Shown: positions 1 to 7,776, counted from the stretch's first letter. The stretch is DNA of 16,897 nucleotides from Bacteroidales bacterium UBA1182 (GCA_002310015.1 DBYQ01000082.1:37078-53974), one strand, 5' to 3'. Program-made: numbers and translations. Notes: generated by a model not told the origin, from the letters alone.

Positions 1-17
1 TCCGTCAACGCCCACGA
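1..17 (+). tRNA. Possible 3' end of a + strand tRNA cut by the window edge
   Basis: The first bases read TCCGTCAACGCCCAC. This looks like the end of a T-stem followed by a 7-base acceptor strand (AACGCCC) and discriminator A. A strong terminator hairpin starts immediately after it, as is usual behind tRNA genes. A near-identical copy (one mismatch) lies inverted at 51-65, where the T-loop is also visible. The T-loop of this copy is outside the window, so isotype and integrity cannot be judged. Confidence 0.35.
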
Positions 18-48
18 GGAGAGTCTCACTGAGACTCTCCTTTTTTTT
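18..48 (+). terminator. Strong rho-independent terminator
   Basis: Perfect 10-bp stem (GGAGAGTCTC at 18-27 with GAGACTCTCC at 31-40), loop ACT, followed directly by eight T (41-48). The T-run is on the + strand side only, so it should end a transcript coming from the left edge, probably the tRNA whose 3' end seems to lie at 1-17. Confidence 0.85.
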
Positions 49-91
49 GTGGGCGCTGACGGATTCGAACCGCCGGGGAGCAGAGCTCCCC
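49..91 (-). other. tRNA T-arm and acceptor-like fragment with adjoining hairpin
   Basis: Read on the minus strand, 74-50 gives a 5-bp T-stem (GGCGG/CCGTC with one G-T pair), the loop TTCGAAT, then AGCGCCC and A, exactly like a tRNA 3' half. It is preceded by a perfect 7-bp hairpin (75-81 with 85-91, loop of three), which could be a long variable arm. No D-arm, anticodon arm or matching 5' acceptor strand (GGGCGCT) is found at the expected distance. It is therefore a fragment, a decayed tRNA, or an attachment-site remnant, rather than an intact tRNA gene. Confidence 0.35.
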
Positions 92-328
92 ACGGTCCTT
101 TTAGTTTGCTAACGCAAACGCGCTCCTTTTAGTCGCTTGGCGGCCCTCCGGGACCGCTCTCGTTCGCATACTCACTTCGCCCCAATACGTTTGTACCTGC
201 GTTTTTTTAGTAAAAGACTAACAAAAGGACTAACATTTGGCGTTATCTAACAATTCTATTATTTGTAAAATATCGTATTCTGACAAGTCTGTTTTCTGTA
301 AAATATCGTATTTTACTGAATTGTTTTT
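92..328. other. Gene-free stretch with small hairpins
   Basis: No credible ORF or complete RNA gene was found. Visible structures are a 6-bp hairpin GTTTGC/GCAAAC (104-109 with 114-119, loop TAAC), a bulged hairpin around 140-157, two copies of TCCTTTTAGT (starting about 96 and 124), and the A/T-rich tandem dyad described separately at 264-316. Confidence 0.6.
264..316. repeat. Tandem 16-bp direct repeat containing a dyad
   Basis: TGTAAAATATCGTATT occurs at 264-279 and again at 297-312, a 33-bp period. The right copy is extended into a perfect dyad, GTAAAATA-TCG-TATTTTAC (298-316); the left copy has a degenerate second arm. The pair lies directly past the 3' end of the minus-strand lipoprotein gene (stop at 329-331). 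It could be a pair of operator sites or part of that gene's 3' end signal. Confidence 0.6.
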
Positions 329-1486
329 TCAGATTGATTTGATTTTGTAGAACAGGAGGATTGGATTGGAGTCTATTGTGGTTTTATCGGCTGTATCACG
401 TAGCTTCTTGAGATAGGGGTCTGATGGGTTCTCAGGCATGTCTTCACACATCTGAATGAGATCCATCGGGTCTCTGACGCCGATGAGCCAATCCTTATAT
501 GCGGCTTTTATGTTCTTGATGGGTAATGTCTTGACGTCATCTTCAACTGAATACTGATATCTTTTCTGTTTGCCGGAGTTCTTGTCAATGATGTAGTAGT
601 TCCACATTTCCATAATGTTCAGGAAGATAAGTGAATCAGTCTCATACACTCCGCTGAATCCTGCAAAACTCCCTTCATTGTACATGTTGTACCCTGTGAA
701 GAAGCTATAGTCAGTTATGTTTTCAAGTTCCTTTTCTGTGGGAACGTTTTCCACTCCGGGAATCTCTCTGCATACGGTTCCCTTGTCGCCGTCCAGGACA
801 TAGATGTTGGGATCAAAAGGAAGGAGATAGTACAGGCGCCCGTCAAACACATTGCACATGTGCTCACCGCAGTTTTCTGCGGTATTGGCGGTTGAGAATG
901 GTACGGATTTAAAGTCAGTTATGGTTCCGTTGTCAAGGTCTATTATGGCATACAGCAGATGGTTGTCATTGAAGATCCTGTTATGGGCAAACAGTCTGCC
1001 GTCAGGGAGAAGGCGTATATCACACATGACGTTCAGCCTTGAATTCAATGATTCCAGTTCCTGTTTTCTGATAAAATTGCCGTCATAATCATAATAAAGA
1101 AGTTTGCCCAGTGAGGCGTCTATAATACAAACCTGCTTTGCCTTCTTATCGACATAGAAGGCTGATAAATTGATATACTCGTTACCTGCGCGGCCCGGCA
1201 TTCCATATACGGAATTATAGGAGCCGTCCAGATTGAAGGAGTACAGGCGATCATTGGAATAGATAAAGATAAGGGAATCCTCTACAGTGATTCTATAGAT
1301 GGAACCCAGTGTAACATCCTTGGAAAGTTCAACAATCTTAAAATCATCAAAAGTAATTCCATCGGCATTCGGATAGAGATCCTTATAACCGTATTCGCCT
1401 GATTTTGAACTGTTTCCGCAACCTGAAACAAATGCAATGACAAGACCGCACAGGGCAACTGCCTTTAAAACGTTGTTTAATTTCAT
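329..1486 (-). CDS. 6-bladed beta-propeller lipoprotein
   Basis: 385-residue predicted lipoprotein. Residues 1-22 form a short basic and hydrophobic signal peptide ending in the lipobox VSGC, so Cys23 would be lipidated. The rest reads as repeated beta-strand blades (for example LYSFNLDGSY, LYYDYDGNFIRK, IYVLDGDKG). It has a G-R-A-G-N-E-Y motif at residues 98-104 and the ending NPILLFYKIK, both typical of the Bacteroidota '6-bladed beta-propeller' (BF3164/DUF4934-like) proteins as I know them. These are thought to sit on the envelope; no ligand or activity can be assigned. The gene stands alone, divergent from the POT transporter, behind the best promoter in the window. A paralogue of nearly equal length lies at 11531-12685. 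The fold assignment is fairly secure; the function is unknown. Confidence 0.82.
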   Translation of the reverse strand: MKLNNVLKAVALCGLVIAFVSGCGNSSKSGEYGYKDLYPNADGITFDDFKIVELSKDVTLGSIYRITVEDSLIFIYSNDRLYSFNLDGSYNSVYGMPGRAGNEYINLSAFYVDKKAKQVCIIDASLGKLLYYDYDGNFIRKQELESLNSRLNVMCDIRLLPDGRLFAHNRIFNDNHLLYAIIDLDNGTITDFKSVPFSTANTAENCGEHMCNVFDGRLYYLLPFDPNIYVLDGDKGTVCREIPGVENVPTEKELENITDYSFFTGYNMYNEGSFAGFSGVYETDSLIFLNIMEMWNYYIIDKNSGKQKRYQYSVEDDVKTLPIKNIKAAYKDWLIGVRDPMDLIQMCEDMPENPSDPYLKKLRDTADKTTIDSNPILLFYKIKSI

Positions 1487-1509
1487 CTTATTGGAATTTG
1501 TTATATCGG

Positions 1510-1541
1510 CAAATGTAGTGCTTTAACTGATATTATACAAA
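1510..1541 (-). promoter_or_regulatory. Bacteroidota-type promoter for the lipoprotein gene
   Basis: On the minus strand TTTG (1538-1541) is followed after exactly 20 bases by TACATTTG (1510-1517). This is a full match to the Bacteroides -33/-7 consensus (TTTG, about 20 bases, TAnnTTTG). Transcription would start near 1503-1505, giving an 18-base leader before the ATG at 1486. Confidence 0.7.
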
Positions 1542-1615
1542 TCAGGCGATTGGCTTTATGATTACGGGACAATATACTAAATTAGCGGTCCGAAAACCAA
1601 CAAGAAAATCAGAAT

Positions 1616-3196
1616 ATGTTCAAGGGACAACCTAAAGGATTGTTTGCATTGGCATTGGCTAATGCAGGAGAAAGGTTCGGCTACTACACGATGCTGGCCA
1701 TTTTTACTCTTTACCTCAAGGCCAAATTCGGCTGGGATGAGAATATTTCAGGACAGGTGTATGCCATATTCCTGGCGGGAGTATATTTCATGCCTCTTTT
1801 AGGAGGTGTGATAGCTGACAAGATAGGTTACGGCAAATGCGTTTCAATAGGCTCAATCGTAATGATTCTGGGCTATCTGGTGCTTGCAATACCTATGATT
1901 AACCTCCAGGCCGATAAATGGGCCATGTATGTGAGTCTTGCACTCATAGCCATAGGAACGGGTCTCTTCAAGGGTAATCTGCAGGTTCTTGTGGGCAATC
2001 TTTATGATGACCCTAAACTCTCAGGCAAGCGCGATGACGGCTTCTATCTGTTCTATATGGCTATCAACATAGGTGCGTTCTTTGCTCCCGCTATGGCCAA
2101 GGCTTTGTACATACCGTTCATTGAGAATGCGGGTTTCCATTTTGTTCCGCTTGACAATGCTGTGGCCGTGTTCGGGGCTCAGTCAGATGCATATCTGCAG
2201 ACTATGTCGGATGGTTACCGTCTCTGCTTCTATGCGGCATGTGCTGCGCATCTGCTTTCATATGTAATTTATCTGGTTTGCCGTCCTTGGTTCAAGCATG
2301 CTGATGTCAATGTGAAACAGGCGGTAGAACAGGATGTTGAGATTAAGGAACTCACACCCAAGCAGACAAGGGAGCGCATCATGGCTCTGTTGCTGGTATT
2401 CGCGGTGGTAATATTCTTCTGGATGGCATTTGACCAGAATGGAGCTGCCCTGACGTTCTTTGCTGACAAATACACGCAGCTGGACGGTATTACCGGCATT
2501 AACCGTATCTGGTTCAATGTATGGTCCCTGTCATTCATAGCAGTATCGGTATTTACCCTGTTTGCAATATTCCAGAGTGACAACAGAAAGTCACGTGTCA
2601 TTGCGATAGCAGCTACATTGGCGCTTTGGGCCGGTGCTTTGGCGTTCTATCTGCGGATGCCTGCCTCATATAACTCAGTAACGTCTGATTATCAGCAGTT
2701 CAATCCGTTCTTTGTGGTGGCTCTCACACCTGTTTCAATAGCTGTGTTCGGGGCTCTGGGCAAGAAGGGTAAAGAGCCATCGGCCCCTGTAAAGATTGGA
2801 TTGGGCATGCTTCTGGGCGGTGTAGGTTTTGCTGTTATCACGGTTGCGTCAACAAATCTAATATCACCTATGGATCTTGGCAACCGTACACAGAATATAC
2901 TTGATCCCAACTGGCTGATAGGTACCTATTTCACACTCACTGTTGCCGAACTGTTGCTCAGTCCCATGGGTATAAGTTTTGTGAGCAAGGTGGCGCCTCC
3001 CAAGTACAAGGGCCTGATGATGGGCGGTTGGTTTGCATCGACTGCCATAGGCAGTTATCTGTGCCGTATTCCGTCAGCCCTGTGGAACAAGATTCCGCTT
3101 ATGGCCAACTGGGCTATCCTTATAACTCTCTGCGTAATAGCCGGCCTGATAATGTTCATTCTCCGCAAGAAACTGGAGGCTGCTACACAGGACTGA
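1616..3196 (+). CDS. POT/PTR2-family peptide MFS transporter
   Basis: 526-residue polytopic inner-membrane protein of the proton-dependent oligopeptide transporter family. It should import di- or tripeptides with protons. Family marks: N-terminal GERFGYYTM (about residues 18-26), the GGVIADKIGYGK loop after an early membrane segment, FYLFYMAINIGAFFAP (PTR2 signature) near residue 145, WMAFDQNGAALTFFA in the middle, and ELLLSPMGISFVSKVAP with GLMMGGWF near the C-terminus. The family's ExxERF motif has Asn in place of the first Glu (NAGERF). From memory this is shared by a Bacteroidota subgroup, so proton coupling may differ. The ATG at 1616 is supported by the conserved MFKGQPKGLFALALAN start. 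No clear TAnnTTTG box is seen upstream. Substrate is inferred from the family only. Confidence 0.9.
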   Translation: MFKGQPKGLFALALANAGERFGYYTMLAIFTLYLKAKFGWDENISGQVYAIFLAGVYFMPLLGGVIADKIGYGKCVSIGSIVMILGYLVLAIPMINLQADKWAMYVSLALIAIGTGLFKGNLQVLVGNLYDDPKLSGKRDDGFYLFYMAINIGAFFAPAMAKALYIPFIENAGFHFVPLDNAVAVFGAQSDAYLQTMSDGYRLCFYAACAAHLLSYVIYLVCRPWFKHADVNVKQAVEQDVEIKELTPKQTRERIMALLLVFAVVIFFWMAFDQNGAALTFFADKYTQLDGITGINRIWFNVWSLSFIAVSVFTLFAIFQSDNRKSRVIAIAATLALWAGALAFYLRMPASYNSVTSDYQQFNPFFVVALTPVSIAVFGALGKKGKEPSAPVKIGLGMLLGGVGFAVITVASTNLISPMDLGNRTQNILDPNWLIGTYFTLTVAELLLSPMGISFVSKVAPPKYKGLMMGGWFASTAIGSYLCRIPSALWNKIPLMANWAILITLCVIAGLIMFILRKKLEAATQD

Positions 3197-3219
3197 TTAA
3201 ACAGTCTCTAAATCAAAGT

Positions 3220-3256
3220 GTCCCATACAAACCCTTTTTGAGGGTGGGTATGGGAC
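3220..3256. terminator. Hairpin after the POT transporter, terminator-like without a T-run
   Basis: GTCCCATAC (3220-3228) pairs perfectly with GTATGGGAC (3248-3256). Inside, CCCT (3232-3235) pairs with AGGG (3241-3244) around a T-rich loop. It starts 24 bases after the transporter stop. No T-run follows on either strand, so it may protect the 3' end or act as a weak or factor-dependent terminator. A second smaller hairpin (TCTTAGTG 3318-3325 with CACTAAGA 3334-3341) lies in the same 210-bp convergent gap. I see nothing else there. Confidence 0.5.
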
Positions 3257-3406
3257 GCTTCAACAAACAAGGAGAAATAATATTACGGAGTCTAATGTGT
3301 TTTTTAGTTTATTCATTTCTTAGTGTACCACATCACTAAGACACTGCAAATATAAAGTGCATTTTTTAAAACGCAACAATTTTAAAATAATTTAACAAAT
3401 AATGTT

Positions 3407-4777
3407 TTAGAGCAGAATGTTGCTGAGCATGATTACAATGATGATAATCGGTGCTACCCAGCGTACCATGAAATAAACGTAGCGGAAAAGCCAGGCGGGG
3501 GTGCGGGATGTGCCGTGGCCGGTCAGTTCGTCAAGGAAATCTGCTTTTTTGATGCGCCAACCTGCAAACAGTACCATAATCAGACTGCCTACGGTTATGA
3601 GCACATCGGATGATACTACATCAAAGAAATCAAAGATGTTCATGCCGGCCAGTGTTATGCCTGACAGCATACCCTGTGACAGGGAGCAGATACACCCCAA
3701 CACTATGATCAGGACCATACTTGCAGAGACAGCCTTGTTGCGTGACAGATGCCACTCCTCAATGAAGTATGCCACAATGACCTCAAGCATTGAGATGGCC
3801 GATGTTACGGCGGCCAGTAGCAGCGAGAGGAAGAACAATATGGCTATGATGCTGCCTCCCGGCATTGAGGCGAATACTCCCGGCAGGGTGATGAATACAA
3901 GGCCCGGCCCTGCATTTACGGCAGGTTCAGTGCCGTTCATATAGGCAATGGCATAGACTGCGGGTATTATTGCCAAACCGGCGATGATTGCAAAGAGGGT
4001 GTCAATGAGACCGGTAGAGATGGTGGTCATGGCGATATCCTCCTTGGTCTTGACGTATGATCCGTAGGTGAGCAGTATTCCTATGCCTATGCTAAGTGAC
4101 ATGAAGGCTTGTCCAAGTGCCGTGATGAGCACTTTACCGTCTATCTTGCCAAAATCCGGTATGAGCAGATACTTTGTTCCTTCTGATGCGCCAGGCAGGG
4201 TCAGGGAGCGGATGGCAACAAGGATGATTGTTATGGATAGTATCGTCATCATGGGCTTTGAGAATCGTTCAATACCGTTCTTTACGCCTCCAAAATTGGC
4301 TAAGGCTGTGACAATAAGGAAGATTACAGTATAAATCAACGGCTCCCAGGTAGAACTTATGAAACCGCCGAACGTTCCGGAATAATCGGCTCCGGGATCA
4401 GTGAATCTGAATGTACAGGCCTGCGCCAGATATTTTACCGACCATCCGCCTACAACGGTATAAAAAGCCATTATTACAATGGGGGTAAGCAGTGTTATGA
4501 ATCCGGCCCAGCGCCAGCGCGGAGCACCCAGGTTGTCATAGACGCGGGTTACGTTTGAGCGGCATTTGCGGCCCAGGGTAATCTCTGTCATAAGCACAGG
4601 CAGGCAGATGGTAAGAAGAAGCAGGAGATAGACAAATATAAATGCTCCGCCTCCGTTCTGAGCGGCCAGGAAGGGAAAACGCCACAGGTTGCCGAGTCCT
4701 ACGGCAGAACCTGCCATAGCCATAATCATACCGAACCGGCTTTCAAAACGCTCTTTTGTTCTTTCAATCTTATCCAT
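3407..4777 (-). CDS. Sodium-dependent transporter, NSS (SNF/LeuT) family
   Basis: 456-residue integral membrane protein of the neurotransmitter:sodium symporter family, which in bacteria takes up amino acids or related solutes using the sodium gradient. The first membrane segment carries the family signature at residues 23-46 (GSAVGLGNLWRFPF, then a glycine-rich QNGGGAF), including Asn30 and the unwound region that binds sodium and substrate in LeuT. About eleven to twelve hydrophobic segments follow, and the length is normal for bacterial members. The cytosolic N-terminus (MDKIERTKERFESRFG) is typical, supporting the ATG at 4775-4777. The substrate cannot be read from the sequence. The gene is monocistronic, convergent with the POT transporter and divergent from purB. 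Confidence 0.92.
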   Translation of the reverse strand: MDKIERTKERFESRFGMIMAMAGSAVGLGNLWRFPFLAAQNGGGAFIFVYLLLLLTICLPVLMTEITLGRKCRSNVTRVYDNLGAPRWRWAGFITLLTPIVIMAFYTVVGGWSVKYLAQACTFRFTDPGADYSGTFGGFISSTWEPLIYTVIFLIVTALANFGGVKNGIERFSKPMMTILSITIILVAIRSLTLPGASEGTKYLLIPDFGKIDGKVLITALGQAFMSLSIGIGILLTYGSYVKTKEDIAMTTISTGLIDTLFAIIAGLAIIPAVYAIAYMNGTEPAVNAGPGLVFITLPGVFASMPGGSIIAILFFLSLLLAAVTSAISMLEVIVAYFIEEWHLSRNKAVSASMVLIIVLGCICSLSQGMLSGITLAGMNIFDFFDVVSSDVLITVGSLIMVLFAGWRIKKADFLDELTGHGTSRTPAWLFRYVYFMVRWVAPIIIIVIMLSNILL

Positions 4778-4821
4778 GCAATTTGCTGTTTCTATGACAT
4801 ATTTTAATATTTCATGAGATG

Positions 4822-4829
4822 CAAATTTA
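4822..4829 (-). promoter_or_regulatory. -7 box for the NSS transporter
   Basis: CAAATTTA on the + strand reads TAAATTTG on the minus strand, a full TAnnTTTG match. A start near 4815 would give a leader of about 38 bases. The -33 region is poor (no TTTG 19-21 bases upstream). Confidence 0.5.
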
Positions 4830-4962
4830 TGATTTTCTTACTAATTTTGCAGCGTTGCTGCGAAGCAGATCCACACGAAAGCGCGAAAACTTGATATTTT
4901 TAGTCTGTAGTGTAGAGTTTTTTTGAGAATTAGTCTGAAATAGTTTTTTGGGATTATTAAAA

Positions 4963-6309
4963 GTGAAATTAGACGAATTGACAGCTGTATCCCCCATAGA
5001 CGGGCGGTACCGTGGCAAGACACAAGAACTTGCATCTTATTTTTCAGAGTTTGCACTTATCCGTTACAGGGTAAGGGTAGAGATTGAGTATTTTACGGCA
5101 CTCTGTGAATTCCAGCTTCCCCAGCTGGCAGGTGTATCACGCGCCTCACTTGACGGACTGCGCCAGATATGGCAGAACTTCAGTGAAGAGGATGCCGCTC
5201 ACATAAAGGATATTGAGAAAGTTACCAACCACGATGTAAAAGCGGTTGAGTATTTCATAAAGGAGAAATTTGACCTTGTTCCGGAACTTGTTCCCTACAA
5301 GGAGTTCATACATTTTGGGCTCACATCACAGGATATAAACAACACTTCTGTCCCTCTTTCAATCAGGGAGGCTCTGGAGAACGTATATTATCCTGCAATA
5401 CAGTCACTCATTGACAAACTTGAGGAGTATGCTGAGCGCTGGAAGGATGTTCCCATGCTGGCACGTACACATGGGCAGCCTGCGTCACCCACACGCTTGG
5501 GTAAGGAGATCGAGGTCTTTGCCTACCGTCTGCGCGAGCAGCTTAAGCAGCTCAAGGCAGTGCCTATGTCTGCCAAGTTCGGCGGTGCCACAGGTAACTT
5601 CAACGCTCATCACGTAGCTTATCCCGATATTGACTGGAAAGCATTCGGCGCCAAGTTCCTTAGTGAGAAGCTGGGCCTTAAGCGTGAGGAATATACCACC
5701 CAGATTTCAAACTACGATAATCTGGCAGCCCTGTTCGATGCCATGAAGCGCATGAACACCATCCAGATTGATATGAACCGCGACTTCTGGCAGTACATAT
5801 CAATGGAGTACTTCAAGCAGCAGATCAAGGCCGGTGAGGTGGGCTCAAGCGCTATGCCTCACAAGGTCAATCCTATAGACTTTGAGAACGCTGAGGGTAA
5901 CCTGGGTATGGCAAACGCCATCCTTGAGCATCTGGCACGCAAATTGCCGGTATCACGTCTGCAGCGTGACCTGACTGATTCTACCGTAATACGTAACATC
6001 GGTGTTCCGTTCGGACATCAGATGATAGCAATAGCCAGTTCACTCAAGGGTCTGGGCAAGTTGCTCATAAATGAGCAGAAGATTGCCGCTGATCTGGACG
6101 GATGCTGGAGCGTGGTGGCAGAGGCTATACAGACCATCCTGCGCCGTGAGGGTTATCCGCATCCTTATGAGGCACTCAAGGCATTGACCCGCACCAATAG
6201 TCAGGTGACCAGGCAGTCTATAAGCAAATTTATTGATAGTCTTAATGTTAACGATAATATAAAACAAGAACTTAAAGCCATTGCGCCTGGCAATTATTTC
6301 GGCGTGTGA
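4963..6309 (+). CDS. purB: Adenylosuccinate lyase
   Basis: Adenylosuccinate lyase acts twice in purine synthesis. It releases fumarate from SAICAR to give AICAR, and from adenylosuccinate to give AMP. The protein begins with the conserved KLDELTAVSPIDGRYRG and carries ARTHGQPASPTRLGKE (His170) and the fumarase/aspartase-superfamily signature GSSAMPHKVNP (residues 294-304, with the catalytic-loop serines 295-296). The longest reading frame opens at a TTG at 4948, but homologues start as M-x-L-x-x-L-T. The GTG at 4963 (448 residues) is therefore the better start, although no Shine-Dalgarno site marks it. It opens the cluster purB - pseudouridine synthase - asnS on the + strand. In the 185-bp gap upstream, TTAGTCTG occurs twice (4900 and 4930), and no convincing + strand promoter box was found. 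Confidence 0.95.
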   Translation: MKLDELTAVSPIDGRYRGKTQELASYFSEFALIRYRVRVEIEYFTALCEFQLPQLAGVSRASLDGLRQIWQNFSEEDAAHIKDIEKVTNHDVKAVEYFIKEKFDLVPELVPYKEFIHFGLTSQDINNTSVPLSIREALENVYYPAIQSLIDKLEEYAERWKDVPMLARTHGQPASPTRLGKEIEVFAYRLREQLKQLKAVPMSAKFGGATGNFNAHHVAYPDIDWKAFGAKFLSEKLGLKREEYTTQISNYDNLAALFDAMKRMNTIQIDMNRDFWQYISMEYFKQQIKAGEVGSSAMPHKVNPIDFENAEGNLGMANAILEHLARKLPVSRLQRDLTDSTVIRNIGVPFGHQMIAIASSLKGLGKLLINEQKIAADLDGCWSVVAEAIQTILRREGYPHPYEALKALTRTNSQVTRQSISKFIDSLNVNDNIKQELKAIAPGNYFGV

Positions 6310-6339
6310 TATTAATAGTCATTAAAAATCTAAATCAGA

Positions 6340-6359
6340 AGGAAGCCGTGAGGCATCCT
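6340..6359 (+). other. Small hairpin between purB and the pseudouridine synthase gene
   Basis: AGGAAGCC and GGCATCCT form an 8-position stem with one mismatch, closed by GTGA (a GNRA-type tetraloop). No T-run follows. It lies in the 68-bp gap inside the presumed operon, so it may be an mRNA processing or stability element. Confidence 0.3.
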
Positions 6360-6377
6360 GTTTAAAAAAGGAAAATT

Positions 6378-7751
6378 ATGATGGAAACAGAGAATGGAAA
6401 CAGATTCTACGACGAGAGCGGGAATCAGGAAGAACAGGAGAACAGCTTTAACAGATTCAATGGTAACTCCGATGAGAACAGCCAGAGTACTAACCGTCGT
6501 GAAGGCAGACCCCGTTTTGTAAGGGTTGATTACAACAACAATCGTCCGCAGTATTCAAGAGTGGAGCGTCCGCAGCGCCAGGATGGCGAGCAGGGCTATG
6601 GCCAGGACCGTCCACGCCGTCAGTACAATCAGAATTACGGAGAGCAGGGTTATGGTCAGAACCGTCAGGGTGGCTACCAGAACCGTGGTTACAATAATAA
6701 TCGTCAGGGATATGGACAGCAGCGTTATGGCCAGAACCGCCCGTATAACAACGGTGAGGAGGGTCAGCCCCGTTTCTACAGGGAGCGCGTACAGGGCCAG
6801 GGCGGTGAGCAGCAGGAAGGCGGCTACCAGCGCCAGGGTTACCAGCGTCAGGGTGGCTACGGCCAGCGTCAGGGCGGCTATCAGCGCCAGGGTGGCTACG
6901 GCCAGCGTCAGGGCGGATTCCAGCGTCAGGGTGGCTACGGCCAGCAGGGCGGTTTCCGCAAGCCCATGCAGAAGCGTCAGGATAACCGCAAGCGCATAGA
7001 GTATCAGGATGTCATCCATGATCCCGAGGAGGAGATACGTTTGAACAAGTACCTGGCAAATGCCGGTGTATGCTCACGTCGTGAGGCCGATGAATTCATC
7101 CAGGCAGGTGTAGTAAAGGTTAACGGCCAGACCGTAACCGAACTGGGCACCAAGGTTCATCGCGGTGACAACGTACTGTTCCACGATCAGCTGGTGAACA
7201 TCGAGAGAAAGATATATATCCTTCTCAACAAGCCAAAGGATTGCGTTACAACTGTGGATGATCCCCAGGAGCGTAAGACAGTTATGGATTACATCAAGGG
7301 TGCCTGCAAGGAGCGTGTATATCCCGTAGGCCGTCTTGACCGCAATACAACAGGTGTTCTGCTTCTTACCAATGACGGTGAGATGGCAAGCCGCCTGACA
7401 CACCCCAGATTCCTCAAGAAGAAGATTTATCATGCACGTCTGGACCGCGCCGTAAGTGCTGAGGACCTGCAGAAGCTTCTGGACGGTGTCAACATAGGTG
7501 AGGAGGACGGCGATATAGTACGTGCCGATGAGGTGAGCTACGTTAACGATGACAAGACCCAGGTGGGCATTGAGATTCACTCAGGCCGCAACCGTGTGGT
7601 ACGTCGTATGTTCGACGCTCTGGGTTATCGAGTAACCAAACTTGACCGCGTACAGTTTGCCGGTCTTACCAAGAAGCGTCTGCGTCGCGGTGACTGGCGT
7701 TTCCTCACTGAGAAGGAGGTTAACATGCTCCGTATGGGGGCATACGAATAA
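6378..7751 (+). CDS. RsuA/RluB-family pseudouridine synthase with long Q/G/R/Y-rich N-terminal extension
   Basis: 457 residues in three parts. Residues 1 to about 205 are low-complexity, rich in Gln, Gly, Arg, Tyr and Asn, with 13-residue repeats near 159-195, and are probably disordered and RNA-binding. Residues about 219-266 are an S4 RNA-binding domain (IRLNKYLANAGVCSRREADE). Residues about 279-440 are the pseudouridine synthase domain with the catalytic motif GRLDRNTTG (Asp321) and later GRNRVVRRMFDALGY. By family it should isomerise a uridine in ribosomal RNA; the exact site (RluB- or RsuA-like) cannot be decided here. E. coli relatives lack such a long head. The ATG at 6378 (ATGATG) follows an AAGGA-like Shine-Dalgarno site. 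It lies 68 bp after purB and 25 bp before asnS, all on the same strand. Confidence 0.92.
   Translation: MMETENGNRFYDESGNQEEQENSFNRFNGNSDENSQSTNRREGRPRFVRVDYNNNRPQYSRVERPQRQDGEQGYGQDRPRRQYNQNYGEQGYGQNRQGGYQNRGYNNNRQGYGQQRYGQNRPYNNGEEGQPRFYRERVQGQGGEQQEGGYQRQGYQRQGGYGQRQGGYQRQGGYGQRQGGFQRQGGYGQQGGFRKPMQKRQDNRKRIEYQDVIHDPEEEIRLNKYLANAGVCSRREADEFIQAGVVKVNGQTVTELGTKVHRGDNVLFHDQLVNIERKIYILLNKPKDCVTTVDDPQERKTVMDYIKGACKERVYPVGRLDRNTTGVLLLTNDGEMASRLTHPRFLKKKIYHARLDRAVSAEDLQKLLDGVNIGEEDGDIVRADEVSYVNDDKTQVGIEIHSGRNRVVRRMFDALGYRVTKLDRVQFAGLTKKRLRRGDWRFLTEKEVNMLRMGAYE
6852..6962 (+). repeat. In-frame 39-bp tandem repeats
   Basis: Two complete 39-bp units (6852-6890 and 6891-6929) encode GGYGQRQGGYQRQ and GGYGQRQGGFQRQ. 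A shortened third unit runs from 6930 to about 6962 (GGYGQQGGFRK). Two GYQRQ units come just before. The repeat sits in the low-complexity head of the pseudouridine synthase, and its length could vary between strains by slippage. Confidence 0.85.
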
Positions 7752-7776
7752 TTAATTACGATTTAAACCTTATACA

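Noticed and set aside
49..190. Intact tRNA-Ser/Leu or tmRNA on the minus strand
   Set aside because: A T-arm and a variable-arm-like hairpin are present, but the 5' acceptor strand, D-arm and anticodon arm are missing.
4948..4962. TTG start for purB
   Set aside because: It adds five residues not seen in the usual M-x-L-x-x-L-T beginning; the GTG at 4963 fits the family.
6555..7019. 154-residue antisense ORF and a + strand alternate-frame ORF over the repeat-rich pseudouridine synthase head
   Set aside because: Low-complexity Leu/Ala/Thr and Arg/Ala/Val products mirror the repeats on the sense strand.
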